From JACCZX01 sp963829995 (GTDB lineage: Bacteria; Pseudomonadota; Gammaproteobacteria; Burkholderiales; Burkholderiaceae_F): DNA of 64,000 nt. Positions 16,266-24,630 of this stretch are shown piece by piece. Under the pieces are notes generated by a model. It did not search any database. It had not been told where the DNA came from and saw only the letters and a program-made list of their open reading frames with translations. The stretch spans positions 310,001-374,000 of the forward strand of contig CAWHKW010000031.1 in assembly GCA_963829995.1 (NCBI GenBank), given 5' to 3'. The stretch's first letter is position 1. Each line of letters opens with the position of its first letter. The translations under genes and the position numbers were made by a program.

Positions 16266-18112
16266 ATGCGTTGGTCGCCTCCGAGAGAATCCTTGCCGTC
16301 ATTGCGCGCTGAGCGCAATGATTGGAAGACACTGCGGACCTTGTTGCCTTATCTGTGGGCCTACAAGGGTCGGGTGTTGTTCGCGCTTGGCTGCCTGGTC
16401 GCCGCAAAGGTGGCGACGGTATCCGTGCCGATCCTGCTGAAGGACATTGTCGACGGCCTGGCTCCCGCAACGCCGAGCGCTCAGGCGGCTGCCGGAATTC
16501 TGGTGGTGCCGCTCGCGTTGATCATTGCGTACGGCGCGCTGCGGTTGTCGACTTCGCTGTTCACCGAACTGCGCGAGTTCTTCTTTGTGAAGGTAACCCA
16601 GGCGGCGACGCGCACGCTGGCACTGAAAACGTTTCGGCATTTGCATTCACTGTCGCTGCGCTACCACCTCGATCGCCGTACCGGGGCTGTCACGCGCGAA
16701 ATCGACCAGGGCATTCGGGGAATTTCGTCGCTGATCAGCTTTACTTTGTACTCGATCCTGCCGACGCTGATCGAGATCACGCTGGTGTTTGCCTACCTGC
16801 TATGGAATTACGAGATCTGGTTTGCCGCGATCGTCGGCACCAGCCTGACGATTTACGTCGTATTCACGGTGGCGGTGACCAACTGGCGTACCGCCGTGCG
16901 GCGTCGCTGGAACGAGCTCGAGAGCAAGGCGCAATCGCGCGCGGTCGACTCGCTGCTGAACTTCGAAACAGTGAAGTATTTCGGCAACGAGAATTATGAA
17001 GCGCGCCGTTACGACGAAACACTGGCGGACTCTCAACGCACCGCTGTCTTGTCGCAGCAGTCCCTGAACGTTCTTAACGCCGGCCAGCAAGCGCTGATAG
17101 CGGTGGCGTTGACGTTGATTCTGTGGCGCGCCGCGCTCGGTGTCGTCGAAGGCCGGATGAGCATCGGCGATCTGGTGCTGGTCAACGCCTTCATGATTCA
17201 GCTGTACATCCCGATGAATTTTCTCGGCGTGATTTATCGCGAGATCAAGCAAAGCCTGGCGGATATGGACCGCATGTTCATGCTGCTCGAACAGAACCGC
17301 GAGATTGCCGATGCGCCGGACGCGCGGCCGTTGAGTGTGCGTTCGGCCGAAGTGCGGTTCGAGAACGTCGATTTCTCGTATGACGTTCGCCGGCAGGTGT
17401 TGCATGACGTGAGCTTCGTGATTGCCGGAGGATCGACTACCGCGGTGGTCGGTGCGACCGGTTCCGGTAAGTCGACGTTGGCGCGGCTGTTGTTCCGTTT
17501 CTACGACGTCGATGCGGGTCGCCTGTCGATCGACGGGCAGGATGTGCGCACGCTGACGCAGGAAAGCCTGCGCGCAGCAATCGGCATCGTTCCGCAGGAC
17601 ACCGTGCTGTTCAACGACACGATCGAGTACAACATTGCCTACGGGCGTCCGGGAGCGGCGCATTGGAAGTCGTGGCAGCCGCGCGCGCGGCGCACATTCA
17701 CGATTTCGTCGAGTCGTTGCCCGACGGTTACGAAACGCGCGTGGGTGAGCGCGGACTGAAGCTGTCAGGCGGCGAGAAGCAACGCGTCGCGATCGCGCGC
17801 ACGCTGCTGAAGGACCCGGCGATCCTCGTGTTCGATGAAGCGACGTCGGCGCTCGACTCCCGCACGGAGCGTGTGATTCAGCAGGAGCTTGAAAGTATCT
17901 CCGAAAGCCGCACCACGCTGGTGATCGCGCACCGGCTATCGACCGTCGTGCACGCCGATCAGATTCTGGTCATGGATCATGGCCGCATCGTCGAGCGGGG
18001 CACGCACGCAGAATTGCTGGCGCGCGGTGGCGCCTATGCCTCGATGTGGGAAATTCAGAGCCGCGAGCGCGCCAAAGCCGAGTCCGCCAGTCCCGTAGCT
18101 GCCGCCGCATAG
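16266..18112 (+). CDS. Atm1-type ABC exporter (permease-ATPase), apparent frameshift
   Basis: A half-transporter of about 615 residues of the Atm1/HMT1 (ABCB7) group, which exports glutathione or glutathione-metal or sulphur species. The permease half (residues 25-330, six helices) includes the group's hallmark LLNFETVKYFGNENYE. The ATPase half has Walker A GATGSGKST; the signature LSGGEKQR, Walker B ILVFDEATSALD and the H-loop in VIAHRLSTV are in a different frame that resumes at 17663. The shift needs one missing base near 17661-17664, between NIAYGRPGA and EVVAAARAAHIHDFV. Both parts are conserved, so a sequence indel is likelier than decay. Confidence 0.88.
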
Positions 18113-18152
18113 GCGCAGAACACGATAGGCGACGGTATGTGAATTTGCTACG

Positions 18153-18205
18153 CCGATCGCACAACCCCCGCGTAGACTCAGCGGCCTCGTAGAACGTGCG
18201 ATCGG
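18153..18205. repeat. 10-bp inverted repeat upstream of the solute-binding protein gene
   Basis: CCGATCGCAC (18153-18162) and GTGCGATCGG (18196-18205) are perfect reverse complements separated by 33 bp, three helical turns, and end 12 bp before the next start codon. The geometry could be two half-operators on the same DNA face. No regulator is identified, and the 105-bp gap shows no terminator. Confidence 0.5.
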
Positions 18206-18217
18206 ACGCTCTGCCGC

Positions 18218-19165
18218 ATGAACTTCGTAAATCGCTTGATCCCCGTTGCGGCCTGCACGGCGGTTGTGTTGATGGTCATGGTGCACGTCTCCGCCGTTGC
18301 ACAGCAACCCGAGGCCGTCGGACCAAAACCTCCGCCGACGCTCGCGAAAATCCGTGACACCGGCGTGGTCACGATCGGGTACCGGCCGGACGCCATTCCG
18401 TTCGCTTATTTGGACGAGAACAAGCAACCGATCGGTTATGGCATCGATATCTGTCGTGAGATCGTGCGCCTGATGGAGCGCGACTTGAAACGCCCGCTGC
18501 GGATTGCGTTCGTTGAGGTGAGCGCGCGTACGCGATTTGACATCGTCAATAGCGGCAAGGCCGACATGGAGTGCGGTACGACGATCAACGATCCGCAGCG
18601 ACGCAAGACCAGCGACTATTCGATGCCATACCAGTTTTCCGGGCCGCGTTTTCTGGTGCGCTCGGACTCGACGATTCGCGCGATCCAGGACCTGGTGGGC
18701 CGCCGCATCTCGGTCGTGCCGGGTACGAACTCGGTGCCGCTGCTGAAGCAGAGGATCGAAGGGGGCGTGCTGCCGGGCGCAACGCTGGTCGAATACAAAA
18801 GTTACGACGAAGCACGCGAGGCCGTCGAACGCGGCGAAGTGGAAGCGTTTGCAACGATCGATGTGCTGCTCGCAGCGCAGCGCGCGAAGTCCAAAGATCC
18901 GTCGAAGCTGGCGATCGTGGGGTCGTTTCTGGTGCTCGAGCCGATTGCGATCGTGCTACGTAAGGGCGACGCCGATTACAAGAAGACGATCGATCGCCAC
19001 CTGGCAGCATTGATGTTGGACGGTGTCGTCGGCCGTTTCTATGACAAGTGGTTTCAACAGCCGATTCCGCCCGGCAATCTCCGCATGGATCTTCCGATGA
19101 CGTTCGCGTTGCGTGACCAGTTACGCTGGCCAACCGACCGACTTGGCGATGAAATGAGCAAGTGA
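18218..19165 (+). CDS. Amino-acid ABC transporter solute-binding protein (GltI-like)
   Basis: A 315-residue periplasmic binding protein with an N-terminal signal peptide (hydrophobic run at residues 8-27, cleavage near SAVAQQ). The mature domain starts TLAKIRDTGVVTIGYRPDAIPFAYLDENKQPIGYGIDICREI, the amino-acid-binding (SBP family 3) pattern, and has RFDIVNSGKADMECGTTIND, typical of the GltI/AatJ glutamate-aspartate group. No permease or ATPase gene is adjacent, so it must share a transporter encoded elsewhere or act in sensing. Confidence 0.9.
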   Translation: MNFVNRLIPVAACTAVVLMVMVHVSAVAQQPEAVGPKPPPTLAKIRDTGVVTIGYRPDAIPFAYLDENKQPIGYGIDICREIVRLMERDLKRPLRIAFVEVSARTRFDIVNSGKADMECGTTINDPQRRKTSDYSMPYQFSGPRFLVRSDSTIRAIQDLVGRRISVVPGTNSVPLLKQRIEGGVLPGATLVEYKSYDEAREAVERGEVEAFATIDVLLAAQRAKSKDPSKLAIVGSFLVLEPIAIVLRKGDADYKKTIDRHLAALMLDGVVGRFYDKWFQQPIPPGNLRMDLPMTFALRDQLRWPTDRLGDEMSK

Positions 19166-19236
19166 CGAGCTGCGCGGTTCCTAATCGGTAAGCTGCCTTC
19201 CTCCGCGACCTGACCGTTTGATCAGCGGTCCCGTCA

Positions 19237-20670
19237 ATGTCAGACATCGAAACCACGGGCTTCTGGGCCACGCTGCTGATTGTCAGCGACTGGGCGATTC
19301 GGCTGGTAATGCTGCCGATCGTGCCGACGCGCCGCTCGCCAGAGGCAGCCAAGGGTTGGCTTCTTTTCATTTTTTTCCTGCCGTGGGTCGGGCTGCTGTT
19401 GTATCTGCTTATCGGGCGTCCACGATTGCCGCGCTGGCGCCTCGAACGGCGCGGCCAGTACATCGATCTGATCGAGCCGGTGCGCCAACGCATGAGTGGG
19501 TTGCCGCAGATTGCCGCCCCTGAGGTTGATTCGCAGTATCAGCCGAGCGTGCGCCTTGCGACTGACCTCGGCATGCTCCACAACCTCGGCGGCAACTCGG
19601 TCGAGCTTCTAACCGACTACAGAGGCACGATCGATCGCATTGCTGCCGATATCGATGCGGCCCAGCACCATGTGCACCTATGCTTTTACATCTTCGGCGA
19701 CGATGCGCGCAGCGCGATCGTCATCGACGCGCTAGGTCGCGCTGTGGCGCGCGGTGTGATTTGCCGCGTGCTTGTGGATGCTTTTGGTTCACGGCCTTCA
19801 CGCCGAACGCTGCTTCCCAAGCTACATGCACTGGGAGTGGCAGCGCGCGTTGCGCTGCCGGTCAGGATGGGTCGCAAGACGGCGCGCTTTGACCTGCGCA
19901 ATCACCGCAAGATCGTCGTCATCGACGGCGCGGTCGGATACACGGGTTCGCAGAACATGGTGAGCGCCGATTTCAAACCTGGGCTTACCTACAGCGAACT
20001 GATGGTTCGCATCAAGGGGCCGTCGGCACTGCAACTGCAGGCGGTCTTCGGCGCCGACTGGTTTGTCGAAAGCGGCGAGTTCATCGGCGAACCGGCATTC
20101 CCGCTGCCGGTGATCGCCGGCAGGACGCCGGCGCAGGTGCTGCCCAATGGACCCTCGTCCTCGACGCAGCGCGCACTTCGCATGGTGGTCAATCTGATTT
20201 ACTCGGCTACCCGGCGGGTGGTGGTGACAACGCCGTATTTCATCCCGAGCCAGTCTTTGCAGGATGCGCTGGAGACCGCGGTTCACCGTGGCGCCGAAGT
20301 GCACCTGATCGTCGATGATCATATCGATCAGTTCTTCGTCGGCAACGCGCAGCGTTCGTACTATGAGTCGCTGCTGCTGGCCGGCGTGAGAATTCACGCT
20401 TACACCGAGGCGTTCCTGCACACGAAGGCGGTGTCGATCGACGGGCAAATGGCCTGGATCGGCTCATGCAACCTCGATATGCGCTCGTTCGAGCTGAACG
20501 AAGAGGTGGTCGCACTGTTTTTCGATCCGGATATCGCTGCGCAGCTGGTGGCGATCGAAGAAGGCTACATGCGCGGCTCACACCAGATCACGCTCGATCA
20601 ATGGCGCAAGCGGCCGTTCGTGCAGGAGTTGACGCAGAATTTGACACGGCTCGTCAGTCCGCTCTTGTGA
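19237..20670 (+). CDS. cls: Cardiolipin synthase
   Basis: A 477-residue phospholipase-D-superfamily enzyme that joins two phosphatidylglycerols into cardiolipin at the inner membrane. An N-terminal PLDc_N region has two hydrophobic helices (about residues 8-25 and 42-60). Two HKD motifs are visible: His223 in NHRKIVVIDGAVGYTGSQN and His395 in LHTKAVSIDGQMAWIGSCN. Length matches ClsA-type enzymes. A strong hairpin follows the stop. The gene stands alone. Confidence 0.94.
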   Translation: MSDIETTGFWATLLIVSDWAIRLVMLPIVPTRRSPEAAKGWLLFIFFLPWVGLLLYLLIGRPRLPRWRLERRGQYIDLIEPVRQRMSGLPQIAAPEVDSQYQPSVRLATDLGMLHNLGGNSVELLTDYRGTIDRIAADIDAAQHHVHLCFYIFGDDARSAIVIDALGRAVARGVICRVLVDAFGSRPSRRTLLPKLHALGVAARVALPVRMGRKTARFDLRNHRKIVVIDGAVGYTGSQNMVSADFKPGLTYSELMVRIKGPSALQLQAVFGADWFVESGEFIGEPAFPLPVIAGRTPAQVLPNGPSSSTQRALRMVVNLIYSATRRVVVTTPYFIPSQSLQDALETAVHRGAEVHLIVDDHIDQFFVGNAQRSYYESLLLAGVRIHAYTEAFLHTKAVSIDGQMAWIGSCNLDMRSFELNEEVVALFFDPDIAAQLVAIEEGYMRGSHQITLDQWRKRPFVQELTQNLTRLVSPLL

Positions 20671-20688
20671 CACCGACGAAAGTAAGAA

Positions 20689-20709
20689 CGGGCCGCGATG
20701 TGCGGCCCG
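20689..20709. terminator. Bidirectional intrinsic terminator between cls and the small lipoprotein gene
   Basis: An 8-bp perfect stem CGGGCCGC/GCGGCCCG with a 5-nt loop. Read on the minus strand it is followed by TTCTTACTTT, so it best terminates the lipoprotein gene; on the plus strand the tail is CTCGTTT. Confidence 0.75.
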
Positions 20710-20729
20710 CTCGTTTACGACAACGCGAA

Positions 20730-20885
20730 TTACGCGCCTTCCATGCGGTCGTGCGGCGCAAAGTCGTTGCCCGCGTACAAGAACGACTCGTCGGATACTG
20801 TTGCACAGCCGGATAAGGCGGCGGTGGCAAGCAATACGGCGGCGATCAACGCACGCGACATTCCACTGATTGAATTGCGATTCAT
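20730..20885 (-). CDS. Small lipoprotein (51 aa), function unknown
   Basis: A short gene starting at the ATG in 20883-20885, with a near-perfect ribosome binding site AAGGAG 7 bp upstream and a stop at 20730-20732. The product has a basic N-terminus, a hydrophobic stretch (ALIAAVLLATAAL) and the lipobox LSGC with Cys at about residue 27. Only 24 residues follow (ATVSDESFLYAGNDFAPHD...). Signal peptidase II processing would leave a very short acylated peptide. A terminator lies 20 bp after the stop. Start, lipobox and terminator together make this a real gene; I do not recognise the mature peptide. Confidence 0.75.
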   Translation of the reverse strand: MNRNSISGMSRALIAAVLLATAALSGCATVSDESFLYAGNDFAPHDRMEGA

Positions 20886-21093
20886 GGCTCACTCCTTTAT
20901 CACTCCGGGTTTATCGCAGCAACCACCTGTTGCAGCGTGAGTGAACACTAGAGTGTCGTTGCGCTGAATGCGTACGGCTAAACGACAGGCGGGATACCGA
21001 TTATTCGACACGGACGATGACCCCGTCCGCCCATCGCGAAACCATGCAGACAATCGAAGATAATCGATCTTTAACCATCCGCAGCTGTTGTCC

Positions 21094-23148
21094 ATGTCCG
21101 TAGCGGCCTCGACGTCCGACGTTCGTCCCCGTTTCATCATCCTGCCGTACGCGAGCACGATATTTCTTTCTGCATTTCTGCTGTTCCTGGTGCAGCCAAT
21201 CATTGCGAAGCAGATCCTGCCGTGGTTTGGCGGATCTTCCGCTGTCTGGACGACAGCGCTCGTGTTTTTTCAATCGACTTTACTTGCGGGGTATGCGTAC
21301 GCAGATTTGACGACGCGCCTGGGCGTGCGGCGGCAGACGCTGCTGCACATTGGCTTGCTCGTACTGTCGCTGGCGATGCTGCCGATCCTTGCATCGGCGG
21401 GTTGGAAGCCGCAGGGCGATGAAGATCCCATCATTCGCATCTTGCTGTTGCTGACGTTCACGATAGGACTGCCGTACTTTCTGCTGTCGACCACTACTCC
21501 ACTGCTGCAGTCCTGGTACTGGCGCCGGTTCAGGACCGCCGTGCCGTACCGGTTGTTTGCACTGTCCAATTTTGCATCGTTGCTGGCGTTGCTCGGATTT
21601 CCGGTGCTTTTGGAGCCGTGGTTTGGGCTAAACGAGCTCGGATGGGCATGGTCGATTGCATACGCCGCATTTGCACTGTTGTGCGCGGGCACTGCGTGGG
21701 CGTCGCTGCGAGGTGCAAGCGAGTTCGACTCGGATCAGAGACAACAGCCGGCTTCCGTTTCCGCAGCAGCGCCCAGTGCGCTAACGCAACTCACTTGGCT
21801 GGCTTTGGCGGCGATGGCATCCGTCATGTTGCTCGCCGTCACCAATCACGTCACCCAGAACATCGCCAGCGTGCCGTTCCTGTGGGTGCTTCCGCTATCT
21901 ATTTATCTCGCGACTTTCATCCTGACATTCGACCATCCGCGCTGGTATCAACGCGGATTGTTCATCGCCGCGCTTTCGGTGCTTGCGCCGGTCATGGCCT
22001 GGTTGATTCCTTCACTCGAGCTCGTGCGCGCCGCATCGGTTTTCTTTGGCGGACTGTTTGTCGCGTGCATGTTTTGCCACGGAGAGCTCGCTTCGATGAA
22101 GCCTGATCCGCGTTGGTTGACGCGGTTTTACCTGATGCTTGCACTTGGCGGGGCGCTGGGCGCGGTGCTGATAGCGATCGTCGCACCGCTGGTATTGCCC
22201 GGGTACTTCGAAGTCAACATCGCGTTGATCTTGCTTGCGTTGACGCTGTCACTGCGCCTGCGTGGCGCATGGCGACTGTTGGGTCTCGTCGTGTTTACCG
22301 CGACCGCTTTTTTCTCGGTCCGCGGCGCGCAGGAGTATTCACGCGACGTGCGGGTCATGGAGCGCGACTTCTACGGAGTGGTTCGCACGCGCGACCGGGC
22401 GGATCCGGTGCCGTATCGCTCGATGTTTCACGGCGGTATCGTGCACGGCGGCCAACTGTTGGGCGATCAGTTCCGCAATCAGCCGAGCGATTACTTTGGA
22501 CCATCCTCAGGCTACGGCCGCTTGTTCGAAGCATTGAACAGGTCGCATCCGCAGCCGCGTCGAGTTGGAATCATCGGGCTCGGAGCCGGCGTTTTGGCCT
22601 CGTACGGGCGGTCGGGCGACGAACTCGTTTTCTACGAGATCAGTCCGCGCGTTGTCGATATCGCGAACGACGAGTTCACTTTCCTGCGTGACAGCCGAGG
22701 GAAGATTCAAGTGGTACTCGGCGATGGACGCCTGAGCCTTGAGCGGGCCGCGCCGCAGCGTTTTGACGTCCTGGGCATCGATGCTTTCGCCGGCGATTCG
22801 ATTCCGATGCATCTAGTGACCCGCGAAGCGATGGCACTTTACGTGCGGCATCTGGCTCCGGGCGGTGTCATCGTATTTCAGGCGACCAACCGATATATCG
22901 ATTTGATGCCGATTGTTAAGCGCCTGGCAAACTTGTTTGACATGCAGGCCGTTCTGGTCTCGGACGTGCCGACGTTCAAAACGGGACCGGAGTACTGGCT
23001 ATCGCCGACCGATCAGATTCTCGTCACACGCGACAAGGCGTTGCTGCAGGCCGACAGTTTGCGTTACGTGGCTACGCCGATTGAAGATCGCGCCGATTTG
23101 CCGACCTTCACCGACGCTCACCACAATATGTTTCGTGTGCTCAAGTGA
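21094..23148 (+). CDS. Membrane protein with spermidine-synthase-like domain (fused MFS/spermidine synthase)
   Basis: A 684-residue fusion. The N-terminal 400 or so residues hold about ten to eleven hydrophobic helices (for example ILPYASTIFLSAFLLFLVQPIIAKQ, VMLLAVTNHVTQNIASVPFLWVLPLS), and the C-terminal 200 residues are a SAM-binding spermidine-synthase fold: GIIGLGAGVLASYG, VFYEISPRVVDIAND, VVLGDGRLSLE and DVLGIDAFAGDSIPMHL. The family is widespread and uncharacterised; transport plus aminopropyl or methyl transfer is only implied. The ATG at 21094 is preferred to the TTG two codons earlier. It is followed by a hairpin terminator. Confidence 0.85.
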   Translation: MSVAASTSDVRPRFIILPYASTIFLSAFLLFLVQPIIAKQILPWFGGSSAVWTTALVFFQSTLLAGYAYADLTTRLGVRRQTLLHIGLLVLSLAMLPILASAGWKPQGDEDPIIRILLLLTFTIGLPYFLLSTTTPLLQSWYWRRFRTAVPYRLFALSNFASLLALLGFPVLLEPWFGLNELGWAWSIAYAAFALLCAGTAWASLRGASEFDSDQRQQPASVSAAAPSALTQLTWLALAAMASVMLLAVTNHVTQNIASVPFLWVLPLSIYLATFILTFDHPRWYQRGLFIAALSVLAPVMAWLIPSLELVRAASVFFGGLFVACMFCHGELASMKPDPRWLTRFYLMLALGGALGAVLIAIVAPLVLPGYFEVNIALILLALTLSLRLRGAWRLLGLVVFTATAFFSVRGAQEYSRDVRVMERDFYGVVRTRDRADPVPYRSMFHGGIVHGGQLLGDQFRNQPSDYFGPSSGYGRLFEALNRSHPQPRRVGIIGLGAGVLASYGRSGDELVFYEISPRVVDIANDEFTFLRDSRGKIQVVLGDGRLSLERAAPQRFDVLGIDAFAGDSIPMHLVTREAMALYVRHLAPGGVIVFQATNRYIDLMPIVKRLANLFDMQAVLVSDVPTFKTGPEYWLSPTDQILVTRDKALLQADSLRYVATPIEDRADLPTFTDAHHNMFRVLK

Positions 23149-23179
23149 GCGAAGCCGGACGCTCTCGCGCCGGCTTCGC
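23149..23179 (+). terminator. Hairpin terminator after the MFS/spermidine synthase gene
   Basis: A perfect 10-bp stem, GCGAAGCCGG/CCGGCTTCGC, with an 11-nt loop, starting directly after the stop codon. The following TTCTCG tract is weak. Confidence 0.6.
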
Positions 23180-23241
23180 TTCTCGCGTTCGAGGCGGACG
23201 CCGATGATCGGCGCCACTCAACGCTCGGAGTTGTCATCACG

Positions 23242-24525
23242 TTGAATCCTGTTGAACTCATGCGCGCGAGCTTCGACGCTGCGGTAGCGGCGGCCGATCC
23301 TTTGCGCATCGTCGCGCCACATTTGCCGCAGCGACCCTCCGGTCGTGTGGTCGTTGTCGGCGCGGGTAAAGCAGCCGCCAGCATGGCGCTTGCGGTCGAG
23401 CGCGCCTGGCCCGACGTCGCGCTCGAGGGACTAGTCATCACGCGCTACGAGCACGGCGCACCGACCCAGCGCATTCGTGTGGTCGAAGCAGGTCACCCGG
23501 TACCGGACGATACCGGTGAAGCCGCAGCGCGCGACATCATGCGAATCGTTTCACAGCTGCAACGCGACGATCTGTTGTTGGTGTTGGTTTCAGGCGGAGG
23601 TTCGAGCCTGCTGAGCCTGCCGGTGCCTGACGTACCGATGTCGGCGCTCAAAGCCGTTACAGCCGCACTACTTGCCAGTGGCGCACCGATTGGCGAGATG
23701 AACGTCGTGCGCAAACACTTGTCGCAGATCCAGGGTGGCCGCATGGCGGCAACCGCTGCGAAGCTCGGTGCGCGCGTTCTCGCGCTTATCATCTCGGACG
23801 TGACCGGGGACGCACCCACGGACATCGCTTCCGGCCCGTGTGCTCCCGATCCGAGCACTTTCAACGATGCTCTCGTCGTACTGCGACGATGGAACGCGCA
23901 GGTGCCGGACGCCGTGGCGCAATGGCTGCAGCGTGGAGCAGCAGGCGAGGTTGCGGAAACGCCAAAGCCGAACGATCCATTGTTCGCAGCGGTCGAGAAT
24001 CGTGTGATTGCAACTGCACATCGTTCGCTGGAGGCCGCTGCCGACGTCTTCCGCTCCGCCGGCATTAACGCAGTTGTTCTAGGCGACTCTGTCACCGGCG
24101 AAGCACGGGAGGTCGCCAAGGTTTACGCCGCGCTCGTGCGCGAAATCCGTGCGTTCCACCAACCGTTCCGGGCGCCAGTCGCACTGATTTCCGGCGGCGA
24201 ATGCACGGTCACATTGCCGCCGGCGGCGCAAGGAAGAGGTGGCCGATGCACTGAGTATTTGCTGTCGCTGGCAGTGGAACTCGATGGAATGTCGGGCGTT
24301 TACGCACTGGCGGGCGACACCGACGGGATCGACGGCACCGAAGATAACGCCGGTGCATGGTGGGCAACCGACTTGATCGATCGCGCGGTTTGCAACGGTG
24401 TCAGCGCCCGCACCGGCCTCGACCGCCACGATTCCTACGGGTTCTTTGAGGCGGCCGGCGCCCTGATCGTCACCGGCCCGACGCGAACGAACGTCAACGA
24501 CTATCGGGTAATCCTGATCGAGTAG
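23242..24525 (+). CDS. Glycerate 2-kinase (MOFRL/DUF4147 family)
   Basis: A 427-residue class II glycerate kinase (GckA/TtuD type) that makes 2-phosphoglycerate from glycerate. The N-terminal domain has VVVVGAGKAAASMALAVE and the phosphate loop LLVLVSGGGSSLL, then VVRKHLSQIQGGRMA. The C-terminal MOFRL domain has GECTVTLP, GRGGRCTEYLLSLAVELDG and ALAGDTDGIDGTEDNAGA. The TTG at 23242 begins the family's usual NPxEL start; the alternative ATG is six codons in. It would feed glyoxylate or tartrate degradation products into glycolysis; no other such gene is adjacent. Confidence 0.92.
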   Translation: MNPVELMRASFDAAVAAADPLRIVAPHLPQRPSGRVVVVGAGKAAASMALAVERAWPDVALEGLVITRYEHGAPTQRIRVVEAGHPVPDDTGEAAARDIMRIVSQLQRDDLLLVLVSGGGSSLLSLPVPDVPMSALKAVTAALLASGAPIGEMNVVRKHLSQIQGGRMAATAAKLGARVLALIISDVTGDAPTDIASGPCAPDPSTFNDALVVLRRWNAQVPDAVAQWLQRGAAGEVAETPKPNDPLFAAVENRVIATAHRSLEAAADVFRSAGINAVVLGDSVTGEAREVAKVYAALVREIRAFHQPFRAPVALISGGECTVTLPPAAQGRGGRCTEYLLSLAVELDGMSGVYALAGDTDGIDGTEDNAGAWWATDLIDRAVCNGVSARTGLDRHDSYGFFEAAGALIVTGPTRTNVNDYRVILIE

Positions 24526-24630
24526 GGGCGGTTCAAGCGCGGTAAAGAAGGTAACGCCTGCATTACAGTTCGCCCCACTTTATACGGCGGCCGGTTTTCT
24601 AGGCCGACACTATCCATTGCGAGTGAGCTT

